Shown here: piece after piece, positions 1-8,171 of the stretch | How the letters are laid out: every line of letters starts with the position of its first letter | Numbering within the stretch: the stretch's first letter is position 1 | From: WHSW01 sp963759295 | GTDB taxonomy: Bacteria; Actinomycetota; Thermoleophilia; Solirubrobacterales; 70-9 | NCBI GenBank assembly: GCA_963759295.1 | Contig: CAVWYT010000010.1 | Span: forward strand, 620,001-684,000 | Direction of reading: 5' to 3' | DNA: 64,000 nucleotides | Translations under genes and position numbers: made by a program | The notes under the pieces: model-generated | What the model was told of the DNA's origin: nothing | The model's database searches: none | Seen by the model: only the letters and a program-made list of their open reading frames with translations

Positions 1-1
1 G

Positions 2-2254
2 CGAAGCCCCTCTGCCGAGGACGTCTACCTGTTCAGGGGGGTCGCCCGCGACAATCCCAAGGACGAGCGCTTGTTCGCGGTCGCCGAGGTCCGCGACCTG
101 ACCGCGGTGCGCGACGCGGACGGCCGGGCGGTGGCGCTGCCGGAGTTCGAGGAGATGTTGCTGGAGACGCTGCAGGCGATTCGCAGCGCCCAGCTTCGCC
201 AGCCCGCCCGGCGGCGGGCGCTTTGGAACCGCGTCGTGCTCTACGCATGGCCGACGCTGGAGCTGAGCCCGGAGGAGGTCCGCGTGCTGGTGGCCCGCAA
301 CTCCCGTGCCACCGCCTCGCTCGGGATCGAGATGGTGCTGGTCTACGGCACGATGCGCGACGGCGCGGGTGTGGCGCGGCCCCGGGTGCTGCGCTTCTTC
401 AGCCCGACCGGCAGCGGGGTCGTGGTCGAGGTCGGCGATCCCCCCACGCGGCCGCTTCAGCCACTGGACGAGTCGGGCCAGCGGATGCTCGCGGCGCGCC
501 GCCGCGGCCACCTGCATCCCGCGGAGATTGTCAAGCTGCTCGCCCCTGCGCCGTCGGATGCCGCGGCGGACCAGCCGTCCGGGGATTTCGTCGAGCACGA
601 GCTCGATGCCGAGGGACGGCTCGTCCCGGTGGACCGTCCCGCGGCGACCAACCCGACCGGAATCGTCGTCGGGCTGATGCGCAACCACACCGAGCGCTAC
701 CCCGAGGGGATGCTGCGGGTGAGCATGTTCGGAGATCCGACGCGGGCGCTTGGCTCGCTCGCGGAGCCGGAGTGCAGGAGGATCATCGCCGCCCTCGATC
801 TGGCCGAAAAGCTTGGTGTCCCGGCCGAATGGTTCGCGGTCTCGGCGGGGGCGAAGATCGCGATGGACAGTGGGACCGAGAACATGGACTGGATCGCCGC
901 GGTGCTGCGGCGGATCGTCGAGTTCACCCAGGCGGGCGGCGAGCTCAACATCGTGATCACGGGAATCAACGTCGGCGCGCAGCCGTACTGGAACGCCGAG
1001 GCGACGATGCTGATGCACACGCGGGGCATCCTCGTGATGATCCCCGACAGCGCCATGGTGCTGACCGGCAAGCAGGCACTGGACTACTCCGGCGGCGTCT
1101 CGGCCGAGGACAACTTCGGCATCGGCGGCTACGAGCGGATCATGGGCCCGAACGGGGAGGCCCAGTACTGGGCCGCCGACCTCGCCGGCGCCTGCCGGCT
1201 GCTGCTCTCGAACTACGAGCACACCTATGTGGCCCCCGGCGAGCGCTTTCCGCGCCGGGCTCCGACCGACGACCCCGTCGATCGCGACGTCAGCGGCGCG
1301 CCGCACTCTTCCGGGGACTCCGACCTCCCGCGCGTCGGCGACATCTTTTCCGACGCGACGAACCCGGGCCGCAAGAGGCCGTTCGACATCCGCTCGGTGA
1401 TGCGAGCCACGGTCGATCGCGATCTGCCGCCACTCGAGCGCTGGGCCGCGATGCGCGATGCCGAGACGGCGGTCGTCTGGGAGGCGCATTTGGGCGGCTG
1501 GCCGGTGATGCTGCTCGGGATCGAATCGAGACCGCTGGTCCGCTACGGGCAGGTGCCGGCCGATGGCCCCGACCACTGGACGTCGGGGACCTTGTTCCCG
1601 CGTTCGTCGAAGAAGATCGCCCGCGCGATCAACGCCGCGAGCGGCAAACGGCCCGTGGTCGTGCTCGCGAACCTGTCGGGCTTCGACGGATCTCCCGAGT
1701 CGATGTACGAGTGGCAGCTCGAGTACGGCGCGGAGATCGGGCGTGCGGTGGTGAACTTCGACGGGCCGATCGTCTTTTGCGTCATCTCGCGCTACCACGG
1801 CGGTGCCTTCGTGGTCTTCTCTCAGAGGCTCAACGACGAGCTCGAGGCGTCAGCGCTCGAGGGATCGCACGCCTCGGTCATCGGTGGCGCGCCGGCGGCG
1901 GCGGTGGTGTTCGCGCGCGAGGTCGACAAGCGAGCCACGGCCGATCCGCGAATCGTCGAACTCGATCGGCGGATCGAAGCCGGCGCGGGGGCCGACCGCG
2001 CGCTGATCCGCGACGAGCGAACGGCCCTGTGGGAGGAGGTGCGCTCGCAGAAGCTGGGCGAGCTCGCGGACGAGTTCGACCGTGCGCACAGCGTCGACCG
2101 GGCGTTGGCGATGGGCTCGATAAGCCGCATCGTGCCGCCGGGAACCCTGCGCCCGTACGTGATCGGGGCGGTCGAACGGGGGATGCGCCGAGCGCGGGAG
2201 CGGACTGCGGTCAGTGGCGATGGCGCCCGGGTGGCTGACCCGCTCGCTCGCTGA
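2..2254 (+). CDS. acetyl-CoA carboxylase-like protein, central and carboxyltransferase domains (5' truncated by window)
   Basis: The frame is open to the window edge, so the start lies upstream; about 750 residues are visible. Seen: an N-terminal part (about residues 70-130) resembling the central region of single-chain acetyl-CoA carboxylases, then the two halves of a carboxyltransferase. The first half has GAKIAMDSGTENMDW and ITGINVGAQPYWNAEATML. The second has VVLANLSGFDGSPESM followed by ISRYHGGAFVVFS, the usual place of the biotin/CoA-facing oxyanion loops. Known: such enzymes carboxylate acetyl- or acyl-CoA using biotin, making malonyl-CoA in the cytoplasm. Biotin carboxylase and carrier domains would lie upstream and cannot be checked. 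The stop overlaps the next gene, a phosphopantetheinyl transferase, by about 40 bases. That suggests a joint role in fatty acid or polyketide synthesis. A propionyl- or other acyl-CoA substrate is equally possible. Confidence 0.75.
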   Translation, partial: RSPSAEDVYLFRGVARDNPKDERLFAVAEVRDLTAVRDADGRAVALPEFEEMLLETLQAIRSAQLRQPARRRALWNRVVLYAWPTLELSPEEVRVLVARNSRATASLGIEMVLVYGTMRDGAGVARPRVLRFFSPTGSGVVVEVGDPPTRPLQPLDESGQRMLAARRRGHLHPAEIVKLLAPAPSDAAADQPSGDFVEHELDAEGRLVPVDRPAATNPTGIVVGLMRNHTERYPEGMLRVSMFGDPTRALGSLAEPECRRIIAALDLAEKLGVPAEWFAVSAGAKIAMDSGTENMDWIAAVLRRIVEFTQAGGELNIVITGINVGAQPYWNAEATMLMHTRGILVMIPDSAMVLTGKQALDYSGGVSAEDNFGIGGYERIMGPNGEAQYWAADLAGACRLLLSNYEHTYVAPGERFPRRAPTDDPVDRDVSGAPHSSGDSDLPRVGDIFSDATNPGRKRPFDIRSVMRATVDRDLPPLERWAAMRDAETAVVWEAHLGGWPVMLLGIESRPLVRYGQVPADGPDHWTSGTLFPRSSKKIARAINAASGKRPVVVLANLSGFDGSPESMYEWQLEYGAEIGRAVVNFDGPIVFCVISRYHGGAFVVFSQRLNDELEASALEGSHASVIGGAPAAAVVFAREVDKRATADPRIVELDRRIEAGAGADRALIRDERTALWEEVRSQKLGELADEFDRAHSVDRALAMGSISRIVPPGTLRPYVIGAVERGMRRARERTAVSGDGARVADPLAR

Positions 2255-2891
2255 CGTCCCCGCGACGGACGGCTGGCTGAGCCCACGCGAGCGGGCGGTG
2301 CTTGCCGACCTGGACCGGCAGAGGCGCAGAGCCGACTGGTGCCTGGGCCGTTGGGCGGCGAAGGAGGCGCTGCGCGCCTGGGGCGGGGCGGCGTTCCGAG
2401 AGGCGGAGATCCTGGCTGCGGCCGGCGGCGCGCCGCAGGCGCAGGTCGACGGCGAGCCCGCCCCGGCGGCGCTCTCGCTCAGTCACCGCAACGGGCGTGC
2501 GCTCGCCGTGGTCGCCGATCCGCAGCTCGCGATCGGGTGCGATCTGGAAGCGGTGGAGCCACGCAGCGGAGCGTTCGTGAGGACGTGGCTCACGATCGCC
2601 GAGCGCGCGAGCCTGGAGTCGCTCGACGAGCCCGAACGGGCTCGGCTGGCGAACCTGATCTGGGCCGCAAAGGAGTCGGCGACCAAGGCGCGCCGAGAGG
2701 GCTTGCGGCTGGACGTTGGCCGGGCCGCGGTCGAGCTCGAGTGGAGTCCATCCGCCGGTGGCGAGTGGAGGCCGCTCGCGGTGCGCTGGGAACGCGAGGA
2801 GGTGACGGCGCATGGATGGTGGCGCGAGGAGACGGGCTGGGTATTCACCTTCGTAAGCCAGCCGGCCAGCCCCGCGCCCGTTCGGCTGTGA
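2214..2891 (+). CDS. 4'-phosphopantetheinyl transferase (Sfp superfamily)
   Basis: This enzyme should move the phosphopantetheine arm from CoA to a serine of acyl or peptidyl carrier proteins in the cytoplasm. The 225-residue length is typical of Sfp-type enzymes. Seen: SLSHRNG (88-94), the metal-binding IGCDLEAVEP (107-116) and WAAKESATKARREGL (150-164), the paired signature motifs of the family. The start is GTG at 2214, or ATG at 2220; either lies inside the end of the carboxylase-like gene in another frame, so the two are translationally coupled. A PPTase beside a malonyl-CoA-forming carboxylase suggests a carrier-protein-dependent synthase further upstream, outside the window. Confidence 0.85.
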   Translation: MAMAPGWLTRSLADVPATDGWLSPRERAVLADLDRQRRRADWCLGRWAAKEALRAWGGAAFREAEILAAAGGAPQAQVDGEPAPAALSLSHRNGRALAVVADPQLAIGCDLEAVEPRSGAFVRTWLTIAERASLESLDEPERARLANLIWAAKESATKARREGLRLDVGRAAVELEWSPSAGGEWRPLAVRWEREEVTAHGWWREETGWVFTFVSQPASPAPVRL

Positions 2892-3171
2892 GGATCGAGG
2901 TGAGGGCCGACGGTCAAGACCGCTCCCCACCGGCTACCGAGCAGGATGCGACGGCGCCGTCCCCCAAGGGGAATCAAAGGACAACGCCGTCGTCGTAGGC
3001 GTTCCCGACCTACGGCCTCATAAACCAGCGCGCAGACCGCCGACCACCGCGACAGTGTGGACGGTGAACGAGCGCCACGTCGTCGTGCTCACCAACGTGC
3101 GCGCCCGCGGCAACGGCAACGGAGTAGCCGGGCTGCCGACTCCGTCGCTTCGTTGATGGAGGTTGGCCGCG

Positions 3172-3792
3172 CTAGCCGCGACCTACGGCCGCGCCCTCGG
3201 CCATCTCGCTCGCGAACTCGTAATCGGCGGTCTCGCCGTAGATCGCCTCGAAATCGATGCCGAGCACGCTCGCCTGACCCGGCGCCCGCCCGACCCGGTA
3301 CTCGGGAGCGAAACCGAAGGCGGCGTTGCGGACGGTGGTCTGCGTGCCGCTTCCCTCCGGGCCCGCGAGCGGCTCGAAGGTCACCTCGGTGCCGCCGATC
3401 GAGCCACTCGGCTTGTCGCCGTTCGAGAACGCGACGCGTCCGCGCTCGGCGCCAAGCCACTCATCGGTCAGGGCGGCGAACTCCGCGAACGGCCCGCCGT
3501 CCTCGCCCTTGAAGATCGACTCGAGCGCCGCCGCCTGCTCGTCCGAAGCCTGCTCGTCCACGACGATGCCCAGCTTCCAGTTTCCGGAGGTCAGGTTCGA
3601 GGGGAACAGGTTGACGAGGCCGACGTTCACTCCCGCAAGGTCGGTGTCGTCTTGGAAGCCCTCGGCGATGTGAAAGATCCCGAGCCCCCTGCACTCGCCG
3701 CCTGGCCCCGTCGGCGGCCCGTCGACCGGGCACGGGCACATCACGTTGCAGTTACAGCTCGCCACGTAGGTCCCGGAGATTCGCCAAGCCAT
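3172..3792 (-). CDS. DUF1326 domain-containing protein
   Basis: The 206-residue protein opens with MAWRISGTYVASCNCNVMCP, the diagnostic start of DUF1326, with clustered cysteines at residues 13, 15, 19 and 21 that could bind a metal. The rest is an acidic alpha/beta domain ending in a Gly/Ala-rich tail. The function of the family is unknown and no transmembrane segment is seen. The ATG is preceded by GGAAGGAG, a good ribosome binding site. The gene stands alone; no operon partner is evident. Confidence 0.85.
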   Translation of the reverse strand: MAWRISGTYVASCNCNVMCPCPVDGPPTGPGGECRGLGIFHIAEGFQDDTDLAGVNVGLVNLFPSNLTSGNWKLGIVVDEQASDEQAAALESIFKGEDGGPFAEFAALTDEWLGAERGRVAFSNGDKPSGSIGGTEVTFEPLAGPEGSGTQTTVRNAAFGFAPEYRVGRAPGQASVLGIDFEAIYGETADYEFASEMAEGAAVGRG

Positions 3793-3982
3793 TGCGTTGC
3801 CGCTCCTTCCCGGCGGCTCGAGCCGCCAGTGAAAGCCGTCGCGACCCGACCCGGCTGCGACGGCGCGATGCAGTCACTCGGGACGACCATAGACCCGGAC
3901 CATGAGCGAGTCAATGCCCGAGTCGGGCTTGACTGCTCGATCGGCGAGGTGGTCACCGCAGCTCCGTTTTGCGGCTTCGAGA

Positions 3983-4036
3983 TGCGGCTGGGGAGGAGTC
4001 GAACCTTTAGCCCGTGCGGGCCACAAACCCCTCAAC
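3983..4036 (-). pseudogene. 3' fragment of a tRNA-Leu gene
   Basis: On the minus strand the sequence runs from a TTGAGGG anticodon-loop-like stretch through a class II variable arm (GCCC-GCAC-GGGC) and a T arm (AAAGG-TTCGACT-CCTCC) to an acceptor-like end CAGCCGCA. It matches the 3' half of the intact tRNA-Leu(GAG) at 27162-27247 with scattered differences and two bases fewer. No 5' half (acceptor or D arm) is present and the T stem is mispaired, so it cannot be a working tRNA. Such partial copies are typical of attachment sites left by integrating elements. Confidence 0.6.
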
Positions 4037-4101
4037 GCCACGAGGAACCTCCGGCGCAACTCCGAGTTGGAACCGCGTCCGCTGGGTAACCCGGGGCCTC
4101 G

Positions 4102-4380
4102 ATGGCCCAGAAGCCGACGTTGTACGTCTGTCACGGGGACGATGGGGGCCCGCGGGTGCATCCGTGCCGGCGAGTGCAGGAGGCCCTGCGCGCGAAGGGA
4201 ATCGAGTACGAGAAGGTGATCGCGGCTCATGGCAGCCCGATCCCGCTCCTGCGAAAGGGCTCACGCGAGGATTTGCGCGCCGCGACCGGGGACACGAAGC
4301 TCCCGGCGCTGAAGCTCGCTGACGGGACGGTGATCGCCCCCTCGAAGGCGATCCTGTCCTGGGTCGCCGACCAGCCCTGA
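4102..4380 (+). CDS. glutaredoxin/GST N-terminal-like thioredoxin-fold protein
   Basis: A 92-residue protein with a beta-alpha-beta start (PTLYVCHGDDGG), a central LPALKLADGTVI (cis-proline strand of thioredoxin folds) and a C-terminal APSKAILSWVAD helix, as in the N-terminal domain of glutathione S-transferases. The classical CPxC pair is not present: Cys9 and the PCRR cysteine near residue 22 are the only candidates. A binding or sensing role is therefore as likely as a thiol-disulfide reaction. It starts at ATG 4102 and stands next to a tRNA remnant and a small membrane protein gene. Confidence 0.6.
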   Translation: MAQKPTLYVCHGDDGGPRVHPCRRVQEALRAKGIEYEKVIAAHGSPIPLLRKGSREDLRAATGDTKLPALKLADGTVIAPSKAILSWVADQP

Positions 4381-4411
4381 CCCGCCTTCCTGCTGTTCGA
4401 ACCTTCCCGGG

Positions 4412-4417
4412 TACTAT
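4412..4417 (+). promoter_or_regulatory. -10 box (TACTAT) of a probably leaderless small gene
   Basis: TACTAT fits the actinobacterial TANNNT -10 consensus and ends nine bases before the GTG at 4427, so transcription would begin at or next to the start codon. Confidence 0.4.
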
Positions 4418-4426
4418 CCGTCCGCG

Positions 4427-4558
4427 GTGGAGAGACGGCCCGAAGACGAGAGCTGGTGGAGCAGTTGGGGGAAGTCCGGCGCGTTTCTTGTGCTCGGGAT
4501 CGTCGGCGTTGTCGCTGCAATGCTGGTCGCGCTCATCCTGGTCATCGTGCTTCTCTGA
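4427..4558 (+). CDS. small single-pass membrane protein
   Basis: A 43-residue frame: a charged N-terminus (MERRPEDESWW) followed by one hydrophobic helix of about 24 residues (FLVLGIVGVVAAMLVALILV) reaching the C-terminus. It begins with GTG right after a TACTAT -10 box and has no ribosome binding site, matching the leaderless pattern seen elsewhere in this window. I do not recognise the family. The membrane helix is clear, but the length is short enough that chance cannot be fully excluded. Confidence 0.5.
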   Translation: MERRPEDESWWSSWGKSGAFLVLGIVGVVAAMLVALILVIVLL

Positions 4559-4601
4559 TAGCCCCGCGCTGGAGGAACCCAGGCAGCGGGAGCTCAATCC
4601 A

Positions 4602-4712
4602 TTAGCTCCCGCGATCCAACCGACGCTCGACCGCTGCGAGGCGGTCGCTGATCACGCGCAACTCGGCAAGCACCCGATCCTCGCGCTCCTCGACCTCCTC
4701 GCCTACTCCCAC
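4602..4712 (-). CDS. possible 36-residue coiled-coil peptide
   Basis: The frame starts at GTG 4712 and ends at TAA, reading as a charged heptad-like helix (EEVEEREDRVLAELRVISD, then RLAAVERRLDRGS). Third-position GC is high and the composition looks protein-like. The start codon lies inside a short repeat that recurs at 5836-5858. It may be a small gene or the surviving end of a larger one; no family is recognised. Confidence 0.3.
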   Translation of the reverse strand: MGVGEEVEEREDRVLAELRVISDRLAAVERRLDRGS

Positions 4713-4732
4713 AGCCCGGCGGCTTCGAGGGC
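4702..4732. repeat. left copy of direct repeat flanking the RTX gene
   Basis: CACAGCCCGGCGGCTTCGAG at 4710-4729 and the three bases after it match 5836-5858 with one mismatch, and the similarity extends a few bases outward with a two-base gap. The two copies sit just outside the secreted RTX-protein gene. Confidence 0.55.
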
Positions 4733-4740
4733 GCTATAGC

Positions 4741-5706
4741 TCAGATCGACTTCTCGACCTCGCACTTGGAGGCTGTGTCCTTGCCCTTGCCGCCCTTGCA
4801 GAGGTCCGCGCCCCCGCCACCCTTGAGCGTGTCCTTGCCCCCCTGGCCGAGAAGGGTGTCCTTGCCCCCGCCGCCCTTGAGCGTGTCCTTGCCGGGGCCG
4901 CCGCAAACGACATCCTTCCGTGCCAAGGCCGTGACCGTGTCGTTGCCACCCAGGGCGGCGATCACGTCAGTGGCGGCGGTCCCGGCAGTCTGATCGGGCC
5001 CGTCCGTGCCGACGATGGTCGCCTGCTTGCCCTTGCAGATCGGCGGCTCGGAGGGGAGGACGGCGGGTGGGAGCGATGCACCTGTGGATGGAGCGAGGGG
5101 TGGGGCTTGGCCTGGAGGTGGGCTTTGGCCTGGAGGTGGGGTTTGGCCTGGAGGCGCAGGCGGCGTCACGTAGGCGTTGAAGACCATGTCGGTGTCGTTG
5201 GTCTGAGCGATCCACGTCGTACTCCCCGGGTATGCGAAGTAGAAGCGGCCGAAACAATCGCCACGGTAACCCACCTGCAAGAGGCTGGAAGCCGGGGGAC
5301 GGGTGATGACAAGGGCGTAGATCCGGCCAAACTCGACGGTGGCCGGGGTGCCGAAAACGGCGGTGAGCGTGCCGCTACCGCTGTCGGGAGCAACGAGCAC
5401 CGTCGAAGCCGGGGCGGTGGTGGAAGCCAAGACCGTGTTATTGGGCGCGAAATTGTCGTCGACATCCATGACCTGGACGACGTAATCACCCGCGCTGTCA
5501 CCCTTCGTGACATAGAAATCGGCCCTCGTGAGGCTTCCGCTGAGCGACGGAATGAAGGTCTGAGCCATCCTCGAGTCCCCGCTTGCAGCAAAGAAGCCGA
5601 CGGTCGGCGAGCAGCCCGCAGCGAGTGTTTCCTGCGCCGTGGCGGGCGAGCCGACAATTGCCAGTAAGCCGATAGCGGCGAGGAGTGCGAGAGAAAACCG
5701 TCTCAT
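4741..5706 (-). CDS. secreted protein with C-terminal RTX-type calcium-binding repeats
   Basis: A 321-residue exported protein. Residues 1-24 form a signal peptide (MRRF then a hydrophobic stretch, ending ATAQ). Residues about 30-180 form a beta-rich domain resembling bacterial choice-of-anchor or fibronectin-like modules. A Pro/Gln linker with three PPPGQ-type units follows. The last 90 residues carry nonapeptide repeats of the GGxGxDxL kind (GGNDTVTAL, GGPGKDTLK, GGGGKDTLL, GQGGKDTLK), which in RTX proteins bind Ca2+ outside the cell. The likely -10 is TAGGGT at 5722-5727. The gene is flanked by short direct repeats, and the tail of a broken gene lies just upstream. Function is unknown; adhesion or surface binding is a guess. 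Confidence 0.75.
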   Translation of the reverse strand: MRRFSLALLAAIGLLAIVGSPATAQETLAAGCSPTVGFFAASGDSRMAQTFIPSLSGSLTRADFYVTKGDSAGDYVVQVMDVDDNFAPNNTVLASTTAPASTVLVAPDSGSGTLTAVFGTPATVEFGRIYALVITRPPASSLLQVGYRGDCFGRFYFAYPGSTTWIAQTNDTDMVFNAYVTPPAPPGQTPPPGQSPPPGQAPPLAPSTGASLPPAVLPSEPPICKGKQATIVGTDGPDQTAGTAATDVIAALGGNDTVTALARKDVVCGGPGKDTLKGGGGKDTLLGQGGKDTLKGGGGADLCKGGKGKDTASKCEVEKSI

Positions 5707-5829
5707 CAGCTTCCGTCATCGACCCTAATCCGCTTCCGGCGCGACTGTCAAATCTGCGACATCGCCCAAGCCGTATCTCGCTCTGGCGTGACCCGGCCGA
5801 GTAGAGGCTACGGACTGACAAGAACGCGC

Positions 5830-5858
5830 CCTACTCACAGCCCGGCGGCTTTGAGGGC
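5830..5858. repeat. right copy of direct repeat flanking the RTX gene
   Basis: Second copy of the 4702-4732 repeat. On the minus strand it encodes the last residues and stop of a broken gene (EALKAAGL). Confidence 0.55.
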
Positions 5859-5990
5859 CTCGGCGCGATCCGAAAGCAGCTCGGTGCGCCGCCGAGGTCT
5901 CGTCGGCTTCGCTCAGCTTGGTGTCCGCTTTGATGCCCGTGGCGACGGCCCAGGCGTTCCGGGCGATGCGGGCCGGGACGCGTCGGGTAC
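5831..5990 (-). pseudogene. C-terminal remnant of an unrecognised gene
   Basis: Read on the minus strand, one frame gives RVPARIARNAWAVATGIKAD and continues KLSEADETSAAH. After a one-base shift a second frame continues ELLSDRAEALKAAGL and stops. Both pieces have protein-like composition and join naturally, so this looks like a frameshifted gene tail. No start is visible. I do not recognise the family. Confidence 0.4.
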
Positions 5991-6077
5991 GATGCCGAAA
6001 CCGACGCTACCTGTCCGTTGGAGGGATCCGATGACCGCCACGGTTCAACCGCAGCCCCGGGCGGGGACGCCGCCAGC

Positions 6078-6194
6078 CCGATCTTCTACCTCGAGATCCC
6101 GCGGTCGTTGTTTGGAACGGTGATCGCGGGCCTCGGCGGCACGGCGCTGACGAAGACCGTCCGGGTGGTGGTCGAAAAGCCGTTCGGCGACGCT
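6078..6194 (+). pseudogene. fragment of a glucose-6-phosphate dehydrogenase gene
   Basis: The translation PIFYLEIPRSLFGTVIAGLG followed by LTKTVRVVVEKPFGD matches residues about 125-161 of the complete G6PDH-like protein encoded at 14566-16014 (PVFYLEIPPSLFG and VVVEKPFG). Similarity stops abruptly on both sides, leaving under 40 codons of a roughly 480-codon gene. The DNA differs from the intact copy throughout, so this is an old or separately acquired paralogue, not a recent duplication. Confidence 0.65.
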
Positions 6195-6269
6195 CGACCG
6201 GGTCTGGGAGGGGTTCACCCGAGCGGGAGCCGGATTCGTTCGGGACGGACGAGGAAGAATGAGCGCCGG

Positions 6270-7214
6270 CTACGCGACCCTGTTCGGCGGCTCCTCGCCA
6301 TCGATGGCGGCGAGCACGTCGGCGGCGACCATCCGGGCCATCGCGTCGCGCGCACGAACAGTGGCCGAGCCGATGTGTGGAAGCAGGACGCAGTTGGGCG
6401 CATCGAGCAGCCCACGCGGCACCTCGGGCTCGTGCTCGTAGACGTCGAGACCGGCGGCCGCGATCGAGCCCGCGCGCAGCGCCTGCGCCAGCGCCGCCGC
6501 ATCGACGAGCGACCCACGCGCGGTGTTGACCAGGATCGCGGTCGGTTTCATCCGCGCCAGCTCCGGGCGACCGATCACGGGCTCGCCGCCGGGCGTCGCC
6601 GGCCGGTGGAGGCTGACCACGTCGGCGCGCTCGAGGAGGTCGTCGAGCGCGAGCCTGACCGTCGGGAGCTCGCGCTCGGCGACGACGCTCGGGCGGCGGC
6701 TCGCGTAAACGATCTCCCCCGCCAGCGGGCGGACGAGCTCGGCGTACCGGTACCCGATCCGCCCCATGCCGACGATCCCGAAGCACAAGCCCCTGAGCTC
6801 GAGCCCGAGGTGCGCGCCAGGGTCCAGGACCGTCCAGCGACCTTCCCGCAGGTCGGCCGCGGCAGCGGTCAGACGGCGCGCGGCTGCCAGGGTCAGCGCC
6901 AGCGCCAGCTCGGCGGTGGCGTCGGTGAGCACGTCCGGAGTGTTGGTGACGAGCACGCCACGACGCCGGCACGCGTCCAGGTCGACATGATCGTGCCCGA
7001 CGCCGAAGTTGGCGACGACCCGAAGCGCGGGCCCAGCCGCCTCGAGCAGCTGCTCGCCAACGGCGACTGCTGGGTCGACGACGATCGCGGCCGCGCCGGG
7101 CGCGAGCTCGCGCACTCGGGCCGCAGTCACGTCGAGTCCGCCCTCGATCACGTCGAGCTCCGCAGCGAGGCGGTTCCGGCCCACGGCCGGCAGGCGGCGG
7201 GCGACGAGCACCAT
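6270..7214 (-). CDS. D-2-hydroxyacid dehydrogenase, NAD(P)-dependent
   Basis: It should reduce a 2-oxoacid (glyoxylate, hydroxypyruvate or similar) to the D-2-hydroxyacid or the reverse, in the cytoplasm. From ATG 7214 the product is 314 residues, a normal family length. Seen: VANFGVGHDHVDL (68-80), the Rossmann loop GIVGMGRIG (146-154), ILVNTARGSLVD (227-238) with catalytic Arg233, the HEPE glutamate near 262, and LLPHIGSAT with catalytic His280. The frame stays open far upstream, but that part is antisense to the kinase gene, so I placed the start at the domain's natural N-terminus. It is divergent from the PfkB kinase with 57 bases between. Exact substrate not inferable. Confidence 0.85.
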   Translation of the reverse strand: MVLVARRLPAVGRNRLAAELDVIEGGLDVTAARVRELAPGAAAIVVDPAVAVGEQLLEAAGPALRVVANFGVGHDHVDLDACRRRGVLVTNTPDVLTDATAELALALTLAAARRLTAAAADLREGRWTVLDPGAHLGLELRGLCFGIVGMGRIGYRYAELVRPLAGEIVYASRRPSVVAERELPTVRLALDDLLERADVVSLHRPATPGGEPVIGRPELARMKPTAILVNTARGSLVDAAALAQALRAGSIAAAGLDVYEHEPEVPRGLLDAPNCVLLPHIGSATVRARDAMARMVAADVLAAIDGEEPPNRVA

Positions 7215-7271
7215 CGGCCTCGAGGTCTTCGTGGCTAGTTCGTCCAGTTCGTCGAGACAGTATCCGGCGCG

Positions 7272-8132
7272 ATGCGAGTAGCCGCAGTCGGGCACGTGGA
7301 GTGGGGTGAGTTCGCGCGCGTCGAACGCGTGCCCGCCCCGGGCGAGATCGTCCACGCGGAGGAGTCCTGGGAGGAGGTGGGCGGCGGGGGTGCGGTCGCG
7401 GCGGTCCAGTTGGCCCGACTCGCGGGCGAGTGCCTGTTCCTGACCGCGCTCGGCGACGACCAGCTCGGCCGGCGGGCGAAGCGGTCGCTGGAGCGGCTCG
7501 GCGTTCGGGTTGAGGCCGCCTGGCGGCCGGGGCCGCAGCGCCGCGCATTCGTGCACACCGACGCGCACGCTGAGCGCACGATCACCGTACTCGGCGACCG
7601 GATCGGACCGCGCGGCGACGATGAGCTTCCGTGGGACGAGCTCGCGGGCGCCGACGGCGTCTACATGACCGCCGGCGATCCGGCAGCGGCCCGGGCCGCC
7701 CGCCGCGCTCGCCGGCTGGTGGCCACCGTGCGCGCCGCGAGCGGGCTGGCAGGCTCCGGGGTCCAACTCGACGCCCTCGTCGCCAGCGGCGAGGACGCCG
7801 GCGAGCGCTACGCGGCCGGGGACCTGGAGCCGGAGCCGCTGCTCGTCGCTCGATCCGAGGGCGAGAGGGGCGGCTCGCTGACGACGCCCGACGGCACCGC
7901 CGGCCGCTGGGCCGCCGCGCCCCTTCCGGGCCCGCCCGTAGACGCCTACGGCGCCGGCGACTCGTTCGCGGGCGGGCTCACCTACGGGCTCGCCGCGGGC
8001 CTGGATCCATGCGCGGCGGCCGCCCTGGGAGCCCGATGCGGTGCCGCCTGCATGACGGGGCGCGGGCCGTACCAGGGCCAGCTCGGCGGCCCTCGCAACC
8101 CGCTCGAGGCCGATCCGGTGAGCCGAGCGTGA
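7272..8132 (+). CDS. PfkB/ribokinase-family carbohydrate kinase
   Basis: An ATP-dependent kinase of a sugar or nucleoside. The 286-residue protein has the N-terminal GGGGAVAAVQLARL (37-50; substrate-binding glycine stretch of the family) and the C-terminal signature DAYGAGDSFAGG (224-235), with the anion-hole GAGD and catalytic Asp230. Asn of the usual GGN motif is replaced by Gly/Ala, so the substrate pocket is atypical. It is followed closely by an aldose 1-epimerase gene on the same strand and is divergent from a 2-hydroxyacid dehydrogenase. A small sugar-acid or keto-sugar pathway is a plausible setting. Confidence 0.8.
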   Translation: MRVAAVGHVEWGEFARVERVPAPGEIVHAEESWEEVGGGGAVAAVQLARLAGECLFLTALGDDQLGRRAKRSLERLGVRVEAAWRPGPQRRAFVHTDAHAERTITVLGDRIGPRGDDELPWDELAGADGVYMTAGDPAAARAARRARRLVATVRAASGLAGSGVQLDALVASGEDAGERYAAGDLEPEPLLVARSEGERGGSLTTPDGTAGRWAAAPLPGPPVDAYGAGDSFAGGLTYGLAAGLDPCAAAALGARCGAACMTGRGPYQGQLGGPRNPLEADPVSRA

Positions 8133-8171
8133 GCAAGCCCCGGCAGGCGAACCCGACCGCGATCTTCTGAC

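Noticed and set aside
2892..3171. A terminator or small gene between the PPTase and DUF1326 genes
   Set aside because: Only a CCCC-AA-GGGG mini-hairpin and Arg-rich shadow frames are seen.
5112..5155. Tandem GCCTGGAGGTGGG repeats as a CRISPR or binding-site array
   Set aside because: They encode the PPPGQ linker of the secreted RTX protein; no spacers or cas genes are present.
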